Shown here piece after piece: positions 8,486 to 17,690 of a stretch of 64,000 nt of DNA. The stretch covers positions 1 through 64,000 of the forward strand of contig NZ_PVNB01000018.1 in the NCBI RefSeq assembly GCF_003001995.1, given 5' to 3'. Position 1 is the first letter of the stretch; every line of letters begins with the position of its first letter. Origin of the DNA: Orenia metallireducens (GTDB taxonomy: Bacteria > Bacillota > Halanaerobiia > Halobacteroidales > Halobacteroidaceae). Below the pieces are notes generated by a model, which was not told where the DNA came from, searched no databases, and saw only the letters and a program-made list of their open reading frames with translations. Made by a program: the position numbers and the translations under genes.

Positions 8486-9442
8486 ATGGAAAATAAAATG
8501 AATAGAATCTTAAAACAGGGTATCTTGCCTGTACTAGCTCCTGAGCTTAGAAGGATAATTAATCATATAGATGATAACCAAATAGATGATTTGATAGAGA
8601 TAAGGTTAAGGGTAGGAAACCCTTTAATCTTAGAGAGGCGGCGAGGGGAATTGATAGTCGATAGTAGAGGCTATAGGATTAAAGATATTAAGCAAGGATA
8701 TTTAGTAACTATAAAGGATATTAAGGATACCTTAAATTTAATGACTAGAAGCTCCCTCTTTACTTTAGAAGGTGAGATTAAAGCAGGATTTTTCACCTTG
8801 ACAGGAGGGCATCGGGTAGGCTTAGTCGGTCAAGTCATTGCTGATGAGCAGGGGATTAAGAGGATTAAGCATATTTCAGGCTTGAATATTAGGATTTGTC
8901 AAGAAATTATCGGTGCAGGTGATAAGGTGGTTAAAGAGATAGTGAGAGGAAGAAATGATATTTACAATACTTTAATTATCTCTCCACCTCGTTGTGGTAA
9001 GACTACTTTGATTAGGGATTTAACTCGTCAGCTAAGTGATGGGATTCCTACTTTAAAATTCAATGGCTTGAAAGTAGGGGTGGTTGATGAACGTTCTGAG
9101 ATTGGAGGGGCATATCAGGGGGTAGCTCAGAATAGATTGGGAGTAAGGACAGATTTGTTGGATAGATGCCCCAAGGCTGAAGGGATGATGTTATTAATCA
9201 GATCCATGTCCCCTGATGTGATTGTTACCGACGAAATTGGGTCAGAAGAGGATGTTAAAGCATTACAGGAAGCTATCAATGCAGGGGTGAGAATCATTAC
9301 TACTGTTCATGGTAGTAGCTTAGATGAGTTGAAATTAAGACCAAGCTTAAAAGAGATTATAAATACTAATACCTTTCAAAGGATAATCATTCTAAGTCAT
9401 CGGCAGGGAGCAGGTACAGTAGAGAAGATTATTAAGATATAG
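8486..9442 (+). CDS. spoIIIAA: Stage III sporulation protein AA, ATPase
   Basis: A 318-residue SpoIIIAA with Walker A PPRCGKTT at residues 167-174 and a Walker B-like DVIVTDEIG, related to secretion ATPases. It should power the SpoIIIA-SpoIIQ channel that links mother cell and forespore. The frame is open from a GTG at 8477, but that codon overlaps the ribosome-binding site (AGAGGTGG); the ATG at 8486 has correct spacing. It is first gene of the operon, 10 bp before spoIIIAB. Confidence 0.95.
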   Translation: MENKMNRILKQGILPVLAPELRRIINHIDDNQIDDLIEIRLRVGNPLILERRRGELIVDSRGYRIKDIKQGYLVTIKDIKDTLNLMTRSSLFTLEGEIKAGFFTLTGGHRVGLVGQVIADEQGIKRIKHISGLNIRICQEIIGAGDKVVKEIVRGRNDIYNTLIISPPRCGKTTLIRDLTRQLSDGIPTLKFNGLKVGVVDERSEIGGAYQGVAQNRLGVRTDLLDRCPKAEGMMLLIRSMSPDVIVTDEIGSEEDVKALQEAINAGVRIITTVHGSSLDELKLRPSLKEIINTNTFQRIIILSHRQGAGTVEKIIKI

Positions 9443-9452
9443 GGGGACGGAA

Positions 9453-9962
9453 ATGAAACTATTGGGTGCATTAATTATCATTAGTAGTAGTACAACAATT
9501 GGATTTATTATAGCTGAGCAATATCTTTTAAGACCCAAACAGTTAAGGGAGCTACAGACTGCTTTACAGATGTTAGAAACTGAGATAAGCTATGGTGTTA
9601 CCCCCTTACCTGATGCCTTTGCTAAATTGGCTACTAGCTTATCAGCACCGATTTCAACAATCTTTCAGGTTGCACAAGAAGAGTTGGATTCTGGAATGAT
9701 AGCAGAAGAGGCTTGGCATAGAGCAGTTAATGCTACCTATAATCAAACAGCTTTGGTATCAGAGGATATAGATGTTCTGCTAGACTTTGGTTATAATTTA
9801 GGGCAGACAAGTATCGATGACCAAGTCAAGTATATGAATCTAGCCCAGCATAAGCTAGATGCTCTATATCAACAAGCCTTCACTGAGAAGGAGGAGAAGG
9901 TCAAGTTGTGGAGATATTTGGGGGTATTAGTAGGGGTGTTTCTTGCAATATTGATATTTTAA
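9453..9962 (+). CDS. spoIIIAB: Stage III sporulation protein AB
   Basis: A 169-residue SpoIIIAB: N-terminal membrane helix (residues 2-20), a soluble helical region with the family stretch LRELQTALQMLETEISYG, and a C-terminal membrane helix. It resembles GspF-like platform proteins of secretion systems. The usual tight coupling to spoIIIAC is broken here by 256 bp of repeat DNA. Confidence 0.93.
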   Translation: MKLLGALIIISSSTTIGFIIAEQYLLRPKQLRELQTALQMLETEISYGVTPLPDAFAKLATSLSAPISTIFQVAQEELDSGMIAEEAWHRAVNATYNQTALVSEDIDVLLDFGYNLGQTSIDDQVKYMNLAQHKLDALYQQAFTEKEEKVKLWRYLGVLVGVFLAILIF

Positions 9963-9963
9963 A

Positions 9964-10200
9964 AGCAGTAACGAGTGACGGGTAATAAGTTATGAGTAAA
10001 TAAAAGGATTAAATTAAGTTATTGATTATAGTACTAAGATTAATAATTTACTATTATAAGGTTTTATGTTATATAGGTTTAATGATTTTGAACTTAACTG
10101 TCCTTACGAGTCTGAAAATATGACTCTTCAAGTAAACCATCGTCAACTGTACCTACGAGTCGAAAAATATGACTCTTCGTGTAAGCCACTGTCAACTATT
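9964..10200. repeat. Repeat DNA between spoIIIAB and spoIIIAC
   Basis: 9964-10004 is one arm of the GTGACGAGTAA-word family. 10091-10142 and 10143-10191 are two diverged tandem copies of a unit of about 50 bp, each containing ACGAGTC and ATGACTCTTC, which can pair as a hairpin. A reading frame happens to run from 10066 through both copies into spoIIIAC. Confidence 0.7.
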
Positions 10201-10218
10201 AAGGTAGGAGGTTGGAAA

Positions 10219-10413
10219 ATGGATATAGATTTAGTCTTTAAGATTGCAGGTTTAGGAATTTTAATCTCAGTCTTCAATATGGTATTAAAGCAGGCAGAGA
10301 AGGAAGAGCAAGCCCAGATGTTGACTTTAGTTGGGGTAATAATTGTACTGATGGTGATTATTCAGCTGATAAATCAATTATTTACTAATGTTCGTAGTAT
10401 CTTTGGATTTTAG
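10219..10413 (+). CDS. spoIIIAC: Stage III sporulation protein AC
   Basis: A 64-residue two-helix membrane protein starting MDIDLVFKIAGLGILIS, with KQAEKEEQAQ between the helices, which matches SpoIIIAC at its normal length. The start at 10219 has GTAGGAGG ahead of it. The frame stays open upstream to 10066, but that extension is only translated repeat DNA. It lies 8 bp before spoIIIAD. Confidence 0.93.
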   Translation: MDIDLVFKIAGLGILISVFNMVLKQAEKEEQAQMLTLVGVIIVLMVIIQLINQLFTNVRSIFGF

Positions 10414-10421
10414 GAGGGGAT

Positions 10422-10811
10422 ATGGTGGAGATAATCCAGATTGTAGGTATAGGCATCATCGGTACCATTTTAGCTGTAGTAATCAAGCAATATAAGCCTG
10501 AATTATCTTTGCTCTTAAGTATAGTGGTGGGACTGATTATTCTACTCTTACTGCTAAGCAGGATAGCAGTAATTATTGATGTAATGGAGAATCTAGCAAC
10601 GAAAGCCAATATAGATTTAATTTATTTCAAAACAATTTTAAAGGTGATAGCTATTTCATACATAACTGAGTTTGCTTATAAGATCTGTGAAGATACAGGG
10701 CAGCATAATATAGCTATGAAGATACAACTGGCTGGTAGAATTTTTATTATGATTTTAGGTATTCCCATTATGTTAGCTATTTTAGAATCAGTAATGCAAC
10801 TCTTACCATAA
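10422..10811 (+). CDS. spoIIIAD: Stage III sporulation protein AD
   Basis: A 129-residue membrane protein of four predicted helices, of the SpoIIIAC/AD family. The stretch KQYKPELSLLLSI and the ending YITEFAYKICEDTGQ are family-typical. Tightly coupled to spoIIIAC (8 bp) and spoIIIAE (12 bp). Part of the mother-cell side of the feeding-tube complex. Confidence 0.93.
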   Translation: MVEIIQIVGIGIIGTILAVVIKQYKPELSLLLSIVVGLIILLLLLSRIAVIIDVMENLATKANIDLIYFKTILKVIAISYITEFAYKICEDTGQHNIAMKIQLAGRIFIMILGIPIMLAILESVMQLLP

Positions 10812-10823
10812 AGGCGTGATAAT

Positions 10824-12002
10824 ATGAAGAAGCTACTAATACTGATATTTATACTGACTCTAATCTCGCCACCTGTAGATGCTAATAATTCAGAGCAGGA
10901 CTTGTCAATTCAACCAGGAGAGATTATAGAGAAGCAACTAGAGAAGTTGAATCTATCAGAGTTAGATAAAGAGGTTGAAAAATTGAATAAAGAGGTAGAA
11001 GAGTACCTTCCTCAGATAAGTGTTAAGGATATTATTAAATTATTCAGTAAAGATGGCTTTAGAATCAAGATAATAGAGATTAGTAAAGGGATATTGAAGT
11101 ACTTCTTAGATGAAATTTGGGCAAATAGTAAGCTCTTAGGTCAATTAATAGTCCTAGCTATGATGGTAGCTGTTTTAAAGACCTTTCAGTCAAACGATTC
11201 AGCTCAGGTTAATAATCTAGCAAATGGGATAGTATATCTGGTTTTAGTGATTATAGCTCTGAATTCCTTTAAAGTTGCTATAGGAATTGGTAAAGATACT
11301 ATTAGGGATATGGTAGATATTATGCAGGCAATACTGCCAATATTATTGTCTTTACTGGTTAGTATGGGAAATGTAACCTCAGCAGCCTTATTTCATCCAA
11401 TCAGTTTCTTGATAGTCAATAGTTTAAGTACCTTTATCATCAATATCCTCTTTCCCTTGATCTTCTTAGCTACTATTTTAGATATAGTAAATAATCTCTC
11501 TGATAACTTTAAGGTGACAGGGCTGGCAGGGTTATTTAAGAAGGGGGTTGCTAGTATACTAGGATTAATTACAACAATCTTTTTAGGAACTATTGTAGCC
11601 CAAGGGACTATTGCTACTGTAAGTGATGGGGTTACTATTCGTACTGCCAAATATTTAACAGGTAGCTTTATCCCAGTAGTGGGAGGTTTTTTATCGAGTA
11701 CTTTAGATATGGTGATAGGTGGCTCATTATTAATTAAGAATGCTTTGGGAGTCTTTAGTGTATTTATTATTATTGTATTCTGCTCCTTCTCTGTGATTAA
11801 GATTTTAGCTTTGGTTTTTATTTATAGATTGGCAGCAGCGCTGATTCAACCTATCAGTGATGATAAGATAGTTGATTGTCTCAATAGATTAGCCAATAAC
11901 CTATTGTATGTCTTTGCATCGGTAGCCATTGTAGGGGTAATGTTCTTTGTAGTGATAATTATCATGGTAGGAGCAGCCAATTTTACAGTAATGATGAGGT
12001 GA
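10824..12002 (+). CDS. spoIIIAE: Stage III sporulation protein AE
   Basis: A 392-residue SpoIIIAE with an N-terminal signal-like helix (residues 1-20, ending PPVDA), a soluble region of about 100 residues with short charged repeats (LDKEVEKLNKEVEEY), then about seven or eight membrane helices. Known as an integral membrane part of the SpoIIIA complex. It ends 4 bp before spoIIIAF. Confidence 0.93.
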   Translation: MKKLLILIFILTLISPPVDANNSEQDLSIQPGEIIEKQLEKLNLSELDKEVEKLNKEVEEYLPQISVKDIIKLFSKDGFRIKIIEISKGILKYFLDEIWANSKLLGQLIVLAMMVAVLKTFQSNDSAQVNNLANGIVYLVLVIIALNSFKVAIGIGKDTIRDMVDIMQAILPILLSLLVSMGNVTSAALFHPISFLIVNSLSTFIINILFPLIFLATILDIVNNLSDNFKVTGLAGLFKKGVASILGLITTIFLGTIVAQGTIATVSDGVTIRTAKYLTGSFIPVVGGFLSSTLDMVIGGSLLIKNALGVFSVFIIIVFCSFSVIKILALVFIYRLAAALIQPISDDKIVDCLNRLANNLLYVFASVAIVGVMFFVVIIIMVGAANFTVMMR

Positions 12003-12006
12003 TAGA

Positions 12007-12561
12007 ATGGATTTTCTAACAGGCTGGATTAGAAATATAGTACTAGTAATTATCTTTGCTAACTTTATTGAGATGTTATTACCAAATAATAATACTAAAA
12101 GAGAAGTCAATATGGTGATTGGGCTGTTTATTATCCTAGTAATATTGAACCCAATAATTAATTTAATAAATTATCAGTCAAATTTTTTGAGCTTTTTTAA
12201 TATATTTAATTATAGTAAACCATCCTTTGAAGAGATAGTTCAAGAAGGAGAGCGATTAAAGGAAGATAATCAAGTTATAGCAGAGGATTATAAAAGAAGA
12301 TTAAACAGGCAGATTGAAGCTTTAATCAAGTTGAATTCAGATTTAGAAGATGTTGAGGTTGAGGTAGATTTTGATTCTAATAGTCGGCTCCAAGGAGTAT
12401 CTATTAGAGGAAGGGATAATAGAGTTAAAGAGGTTAGTGTAGATTTATCAAAAAATAATCCATCTCAAGATAATGGGGATAATCAGATAACAGAATTAAA
12501 AGAGCTGATAGCTAATTTTTATGGGATTGATATTGAGCAGATTACAGTAGACTTGAATTAA
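12007..12561 (+). CDS. spoIIIAF: Stage III sporulation protein AF
   Basis: A 184-residue SpoIIIAF with two N-terminal membrane helices (about residues 7-24 and 32-53), the connecting MLLPNNNTKREVNMVIGL block typical of the family, and a soluble C-terminal domain. Its stop is followed by 218 bp of repeat DNA instead of spoIIIAG directly. Confidence 0.93.
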   Translation: MDFLTGWIRNIVLVIIFANFIEMLLPNNNTKREVNMVIGLFIILVILNPIINLINYQSNFLSFFNIFNYSKPSFEEIVQEGERLKEDNQVIAEDYKRRLNRQIEALIKLNSDLEDVEVEVDFDSNSRLQGVSIRGRDNRVKEVSVDLSKNNPSQDNGDNQITELKELIANFYGIDIEQITVDLN

Positions 12562-12588
12562 TGCTTTCTATTATTTTAAAAGTGATAC

Positions 12589-12719
12589 TATATAGAGATA
12601 TTACGACACTTTTTATTAGCTCCTAGCCACTGGCTACTAGCTAAGAACTTATAGTTCTAATAGCCAGAAGATAGAGGCTAGAAGCTAGTAGCGAAAATGT
12701 CGCAATATTTCCATTAACC
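12589..12719. repeat. Short TIR element between spoIIIAF and spoIIIAG
   Basis: The left end AGATATTACGACACTTTT (12595 on) is the inverted complement of the right end AAAATGTCGCAATATT (to about 12710) and continues to CCATTAACC. Between them is a tract of CTAGCCACTGGCTACTAGC words and their complements. The rest of the gap to 12779 is a short AT-rich leader with AGAGAGGAGG as ribosome-binding site. Confidence 0.75.
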
Positions 12720-12779
12720 AACTAATATTCATATAAAAATTGTAAAATAGATTAAATCATATAAGAGAGGAGGACTTAT

Positions 12780-13367
12780 ATGGATAATATTTTTGGAAAA
12801 GAGGGTTTTTTCAATAAATCACAATTTAAGTTTATCAGATATTTGGTGATATTGGTCTTAGCAGGTGTCTTTTTAATGCTATTAGGTGACTTTGGCAAAG
12901 ATGTCTCTACCTCCAAGTCAAAAAAGTCATTAGCTAGCAGGAAAGCAAGCTCAATAAATACGAGTACTTCAAATTTGGAGGAGAGTATAGAACTTAAATT
13001 ACAGAAGATGTTATCTCAAATTGAAGGTGTTGGAAAGGTTGATGTAGATATAACTTTGGATTCTGGTTCAGAGTATACTTATGCTAGAGATTATCAAGAT
13101 TCTAAACAAGAGAGTTTAGAAGAGGATAACTCTGGAGGAAATCGTAAGACGATCCAATATGATAATAGGACTGAAGTAGTATTACTTAATAATAGTGGTG
13201 AGCAGCTTCCTTTGATAAAAAAGGAGGTCAAACCCCAAATTAGAGGGGTATTGGTGGTGGCAGAGGGTGCTGGGAATTCATATATTAAGGCAAAATTATT
13301 AAGGGCAATTAAGATAGGTTTAGGAGTACCTAGCTATAAGATAGTTATATTATCAAAAGAAAGGTAG
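12780..13367 (+). CDS. spoIIIAG: Stage III sporulation protein AG
   Basis: A 195-residue SpoIIIAG with one membrane helix (about residues 20-40), a Ser/Lys-rich linker, then the ring-building domain beginning KLQKMLSQIEGVGKVDVDITLDSG, and the conserved PQIRGVLVVAEGAG near the C-terminus. In B. subtilis this protein forms the large ring of the channel between the two membranes. The start at 12780 follows GAGGAGG. Overlaps or abuts spoIIIAH. Confidence 0.93.
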   Translation: MDNIFGKEGFFNKSQFKFIRYLVILVLAGVFLMLLGDFGKDVSTSKSKKSLASRKASSINTSTSNLEESIELKLQKMLSQIEGVGKVDVDITLDSGSEYTYARDYQDSKQESLEEDNSGGNRKTIQYDNRTEVVLLNNSGEQLPLIKKEVKPQIRGVLVVAEGAGNSYIKAKLLRAIKIGLGVPSYKIVILSKER

Positions 13368-13375
13368 TGATTTTA

Positions 13376-14014
13376 ATGAAGATAGTTGGAATGATAACTG
13401 ATCAAGAGTTGAAGAGAAGGGCAGGTTGGTTTTTAGTATTGATGTTATGGGTGGGAATGGTAACAGCGGTAGTGATTCATCGTAGTTCAGTATCTGATAA
13501 TCATCTAGCAGATATATCTTCACAGGAAGGCTACGTAGCCATAGAGGATGTAAAGGAGTCAGATACTGAAATTATCAGTGAAGAGCCAATCTTAAATGAT
13601 GTAACAGCTAAAGAGGTAATTAACTTATCCAAAGGTGATAAGGATACTAAGAATAAAGGCAAGGACTTTTTTGTAGAATATAGAATTGATAGGGATCAAG
13701 CTCGTAGTGAACAGATAAATCTGCTAAGAGAGATGATAAATAATCCTAATTCTGATAAGAATTTAAAGTCTAAAGCACAGGAACGTTTATTGACTTTGAC
13801 GAATAATATAGAGAAAGAGATGGAGATTGAAAGCTTGGTTAGAGCAAGAGGTTATCAGGATGGAATTGCCTTTATCCATGACAAGTCTATAGAGCTAATT
13901 ATCTGCACAGAAGCATTAAAGAAGGAGGATGTAGCAAAGCTTGGTGATATTATTAAAAATAGCACCAATATCAATTTACAGAATATAACTATCATTGAGA
14001 AAAAACCTGAATGA
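13376..14014 (+). CDS. spoIIIAH: Stage III sporulation protein AH
   Basis: A 212-residue SpoIIIAH: cytoplasmic N-terminus, one membrane helix (about residues 14-33), an acidic linker, and the YscJ/FliF-like domain beginning YRIDRDQARSEQINLLREMI, which in other spore-formers binds SpoIIQ. The frame also allows a GTG at 13367 that overlaps the spoIIIAG stop by one base; the ATG at 13376 is preferred because the possible ribosome-binding site (GAAAGG) would be too close to the GTG. Confidence 0.9.
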   Translation: MKIVGMITDQELKRRAGWFLVLMLWVGMVTAVVIHRSSVSDNHLADISSQEGYVAIEDVKESDTEIISEEPILNDVTAKEVINLSKGDKDTKNKGKDFFVEYRIDRDQARSEQINLLREMINNPNSDKNLKSKAQERLLTLTNNIEKEMEIESLVRARGYQDGIAFIHDKSIELIICTEALKKEDVAKLGDIIKNSTNINLQNITIIEKKPE

Positions 14015-14065
14015 ATTGACAAAATATATGAAAGAAGGTATAATAACTAAATAAGATTAACAGTG

Positions 14066-14100
14066 CTCAGGTTATATTTGTTCGTTAACCTGAGTCTTTC
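14066..14100 (+). terminator. Terminator at end of spoIIIA operon
   Basis: CTCAGGTTA (14066-14074) pairs perfectly with TAACCTGAG (14086-14094), followed by TCTTTCTG. The remaining gap to 14268 shows no gene. Confidence 0.7.
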
Positions 14101-14268
14101 TGTAATTAAGTCCAGTAATTCACTAATGAGTAAATTGTTTTTATGTTAAGGTTTGAAATGAAGATTAAATTAATCTTTTTGCTAGTAATTGCCGATAAAT
14201 TTAACGCTTAACAAGGAGTTAAATTGTAAATATAGAAATAATAGAATGAGTATTTAGGAGGGAGAAGA

Positions 14269-16128
14269 ATGAAGAGAAGAGTGAGAATTACCGATACAAC
14301 TTTAAGAGATGCTCATCAATCATTGTGGGCAACAAGGATGAGAACTGAAGATATGTTACCAATTATCGGTAAGATGGATGAAGTTGGCTATAATGCTATG
14401 GAAGTTTGGGGCGGAGCTACTTTTGATGTCTGTATGCGCTATCTAAATGAAGACCCATGGGAGAGGCTTAGGCTATTAAATAGCTATATCCGCAAGACTC
14501 CATTACAGATGTTATTGAGGGGGCAGAATGTAGTAGGGTATAAACATTATCCTGATGATGTTGTTAGAGCATTTGTTGATAAAGCAGCGGAGAATGGAAT
14601 AGATATTTTTAGAATCTTTGATGCTCTTAACGACGTAAGAAATATCGAAACAGCAATGAGTGCTGTTAAGGAGACTGGAAAGCATGCACAAGCTACAGTT
14701 GCATATACTGTTAGTCCTGTTCATACTATTGGACATTATGTAGAAACTGCAATGACATTAAGGGATATGGGAGCAGATTCTTTATGTATTAAGGATATGG
14801 CAGGGTTATTAACACCTTACCGTGCTCATAACTTAGTTTCAGCAATTAAAGAGAAGATTGATCTTCCAATTGAATTACATAGTCATTATATTGGAGGTAT
14901 GGCGATTCCAACCTATTTGAAAGGTATTGAAGCAGGTGTAGATATCGTTGATACAGCTACTGCATCTTTGGCTTTTGGTTCTTCTCAGCCGCCAGTTGAG
15001 ACTATGGCAGCTATTTTAAGAGAGACTGACTATGATACTGATTTAAATTTAGATTTATTATTCGAAATAGATAGTTATTGGGAAAGAGTAAGAAGACAAA
15101 AAGGCTTCCCTAGAGGAGTTACTAGGATTACTGACATGCAAACATTCTCACATCAAGTACCAGGTGGAATGATATCTAATCTAGTATCTCAATTAGAGAA
15201 GCAAGAGGCTTTAGATAGAATCCATGATGTATTAGAGGAGATACCAAAGGTAAGAGAAGACTTAGGGTTTCCTCCACTGGTAACACCAACCAGTCAAATT
15301 GTAGGAACTCAAGCAGTATTGAATATCTTATTAGGGGAAAGATATAAAGTAATTCCTGATGAGATTAAATCATACATTAAAGGATATTATGGTAGACCTC
15401 CAGCAGAGATCAATCCAGAGGTTCAAAAGAGAGCAATTGGTGACGAAGAACCAATTACTTGTCGTCCTGCTGATTTATTAGAGCCAATGTTGGATAATAT
15501 AAAAGACGAAGTTACACGCTATGCAGAAAAAGAAGAAGACTACTTATCCTATGCTTTATTCCCACAAGTGGGATTAAAATTCTTAAAAGAGAGAAAGAAA
15601 GAGAAAGATATCTTTGGAGAAACTGAACCAGAAATTAATAGGGAGGAAGAAGACATGGAATTAAAAGACATTAAAGAATTAGTACAGATTTTAAATGAAA
15701 CTGATATCTCGGAGATCAATCTAGAAAGTGATGGAACAAAGATCAGTATCAGAAAGGGAGGAAAAGTAGTAGCTCAAGAAGCTTCAGCGGTAGCTGCACC
15801 AGCTCCAATTGTGGAAGAGGTAAAATCTAATTCTACAGCTCAAGCACCAGCTGCTCAGCCAAAGGCTGAAGAAAAACCTGTTGTAGATGGAGAGAAGATA
15901 GAGGCTCCAATGGTAGGAACTTTCTATACATCACCTGCTCCAGATGCAGCTGCATTTGTTAAAGTTGGTGATGTTATTAATGCAGGAGATACTTTATGTA
16001 TCATTGAAGCAATGAAGCTGATGAATGAGATTGAAGCAGAATTTAAATGTAAGGTTGTAGATATTTTAGTAGAAGATGGAGAACCAATCGAATATGGTCA
16101 ACCTTTATTTATAGTTGAGCGAGTATAA
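14269..16128 (+). CDS. Carboxyltransferase (OadA/PycB) fused to AccB-type biotin carrier
   Basis: A 619-residue protein. Residues 1 to about 460 are the carboxyltransferase domain of oxaloacetate decarboxylase alpha / pyruvate carboxylase subunit B ([16 protein letters not shown] at 8-23, [18 protein letters not shown]). Residues 463 on match the complete N-terminus of AccB ([18 protein letters not shown]), then a Pro/Ala linker and the biotinyl domain with EAMKLMNE, Lys583 being the biotin site. With AccC directly downstream this should form a two-gene pyruvate carboxylase making oxaloacetate. No membrane OadB subunit is near, so a Na+ pump is less likely. Start follows AGGAGGGAG. Confidence 0.9.
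   Translation: MKRRVRITDTTLRDAHQSLWATRMRTEDMLPIIGKMDEVGYNAMEVWGGATFDVCMRYLNEDPWERLRLLNSYIRKTPLQMLLRGQNVVGYKHYPDDVVRAFVDKAAENGIDIFRIFDALNDVRNIETAMSAVKETGKHAQATVAYTVSPVHTIGHYVETAMTLRDMGADSLCIKDMAGLLTPYRAHNLVSAIKEKIDLPIELHSHYIGGMAIPTYLKGIEAGVDIVDTATASLAFGSSQPPVETMAAILRETDYDTDLNLDLLFEIDSYWERVRRQKGFPRGVTRITDMQTFSHQVPGGMISNLVSQLEKQEALDRIHDVLEEIPKVREDLGFPPLVTPTSQIVGTQAVLNILLGERYKVIPDEIKSYIKGYYGRPPAEINPEVQKRAIGDEEPITCRPADLLEPMLDNIKDEVTRYAEKEEDYLSYALFPQVGLKFLKERKKEKDIFGETEPEINREEEDMELKDIKELVQILNETDISEINLESDGTKISIRKGGKVVAQEASAVAAPAPIVEEVKSNSTAQAPAAQPKAEEKPVVDGEKIEAPMVGTFYTSPAPDAAAFVKVGDVINAGDTLCIIEAMKLMNEIEAEFKCKVVDILVEDGEPIEYGQPLFIVERV
15641..15657 (+). promoter_or_regulatory. Ribosome-binding site and ATG inside the fused gene
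   Basis: GGGAGGAAG at 15641-15649 is followed by an in-frame ATG at 15655, exactly where the AccB-like sequence begins (codon 463). The same bases encode the linker REEED. This is probably the former accB start and may still give a separate 157-residue carrier protein. Confidence 0.6.
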
Positions 16129-16139
16129 GGGAGTTGGAT

Positions 16140-17498
16140 ATGATGTTTAAGAAGATACTTATAGCTAACCGTGGAGAGATTGCATTAAGAATTATTAGAG
16201 CTTGTCGAGATCTTGGTATTAAATCTGTGGCAGTCTATTCAGAGGCTGATAGAGATTCATTACATGTAAAGTATGCAGATGAGGCTTACTGTATTGGTCC
16301 AGCTGCCTCAAATAAGAGTTATTTAGATATTCCTAGTTTAATCAGTGTGGCTGAAATTTCTCATGCTGATGCTATTCATCCAGGTTATGGATTCTTGTCA
16401 GAGAATGCTCATTTTGCAGAGGTTTGTGAAGAGTGTGGTTTTAAATTTATTGGACCTTCTCCTGAGCATATTAACAAGATGGGAGATAAATCTATAGCTC
16501 GTGAAACTATGATCAATGCTGGAGTGCCAGTTGTTCCTGGTACTGAAGGAGCTATTGAAGATGCTGATCAAGCTGTTGAAATAGCAAAAGAGATTGGCTA
16601 TCCAGTTATTGTTAAGGCTTCCTTTGGTGGTGGAGGTCGTGGGATGAGAGTAGCCAACAATGAATCAGAATTAGTTAAGGCTATTCAAACAGCAAGTTCT
16701 GAAGCAAAGGCTGCTTTTGGAAATGCTGAAGTTTATTTAGAAAAGTATGTTCAAAATCCACGCCACATTGAATTCCAGATCTTAGCTGATGAACATGGTA
16801 ATGTAGTTCATTTAGGTGAACGTGACTGTTCTATTCAACGTCGTCATCAGAAGGTAATTGAAGAAGCACCATCTCCAGCTATTGACCCTGAACTAAGACA
16901 GAGAATGGGAGATGCTGCTGTTAAGGCTGCCAAGGCTGTAGGTTATTACAATGCTGGTACAGTTGAGATGTTATTAGATAAGAATAATGACTTCTATTTT
17001 ATTGAAATGAATACTCGTGTTCAAGTAGAGCATCCTGTAACTGAGATGGTAACAGGGATAGATATTGTTGGTGAACAGATTAGAATTGCTCAAGGTGAAG
17101 AATTAGGTTATTCTCAAGAGGATATTATAATAGAAGGTGCGTCTATTGAATGTCGAATCAATGCTGAAGATCCTAGTAAAGACTTTAGACCTTCTCCAGG
17201 AAAGATAACTGAGTATTTAGTTCCTGGTGGAATTGGGGTAAGAGTTGATAGTTGTGCTTATCCTGAATATATGATACCTCCTTACTATGATTCTATGGTT
17301 GCTAAGTTAATTACCTTTGGTAAAGATAGAGAAGAAGCTCGTAAGAGAATGCTAAGAGCTCTACAGGAGTATGAAATTGATGGAATTAAGACTACAATTC
17401 CATTCCATCAAGAGGTTTTAAATAATGAACACTTTATTAAAGGTCAATTTGATACAGGGTTTATTGCTGAACATATCATGAAACCAGAAGATAATTAG
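16140..17498 (+). CDS. accC: Biotin carboxylase subunit (AccC/PycA)
   Basis: A 452-residue ATP-grasp biotin carboxylase, full length. It has the N-terminal [19 protein letters not shown], glycine-rich ATP loop [28 protein letters not shown], and [16 protein letters not shown] near the active site. It carboxylates the biotin on the upstream fusion protein using bicarbonate and ATP. ATG at 16140 (or 16143) follows AAGGGAG; a TTG at 16134 in frame is too close. It begins 11 bp after the carboxyltransferase gene, an obvious operon. It could also serve acetyl-CoA carboxylase, but no accD is nearby. Confidence 0.92.
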   Translation: MMFKKILIANRGEIALRIIRACRDLGIKSVAVYSEADRDSLHVKYADEAYCIGPAASNKSYLDIPSLISVAEISHADAIHPGYGFLSENAHFAEVCEECGFKFIGPSPEHINKMGDKSIARETMINAGVPVVPGTEGAIEDADQAVEIAKEIGYPVIVKASFGGGGRGMRVANNESELVKAIQTASSEAKAAFGNAEVYLEKYVQNPRHIEFQILADEHGNVVHLGERDCSIQRRHQKVIEEAPSPAIDPELRQRMGDAAVKAAKAVGYYNAGTVEMLLDKNNDFYFIEMNTRVQVEHPVTEMVTGIDIVGEQIRIAQGEELGYSQEDIIIEGASIECRINAEDPSKDFRPSPGKITEYLVPGGIGVRVDSCAYPEYMIPPYYDSMVAKLITFGKDREEARKRMLRALQEYEIDGIKTTIPFHQEVLNNEHFIKGQFDTGFIAEHIMKPEDN

Positions 17499-17609
17499 TT
17501 TTAGGAGATTTCGTAATTATTAAATGCCTCTAGACTTCAGTATAGATATTATAATAAATGAACAATATATAGTGACTTATACTAAATTGCTTTATTAAAT
17601 TAGGTATAT

Positions 17610-17641
17610 TGGCTAGAATATATTCTAGCCAGATAATCTGG
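17610..17641. other. Overlapping perfect palindromes before asp23
   Basis: 17610-17631 is a perfect 22-bp palindrome (TGGCTAGAAT and its exact complement). It overlaps a second perfect one, CCAGATAATCTGG, at 17629-17641. No T run follows, so a simple terminator is unlikely; an operator or a cruciform/RNA hairpin is possible. Confidence 0.6.
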
Positions 17642-17690
17642 TTATATAGTTGGATGTATTAGGTTTTAATAAAGACAAGGAGGGGCAAAT

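Noticed and set aside
10066-10218. N-terminal extension of SpoIIIAC
   Set aside because: Made of translated tandem repeat, without ribosome-binding site; the 64-residue form matches the family.
12600-12700. CRISPR array from regularly recurring words
   Set aside because: The copies are degenerate, inverted and of irregular spacing, with no repeat-spacer structure or cas genes.
14269-17498. Na+-pumping oxaloacetate decarboxylase
   Set aside because: No OadB or OadG membrane subunits nearby and a biotin carboxylase is present, favouring pyruvate carboxylase.
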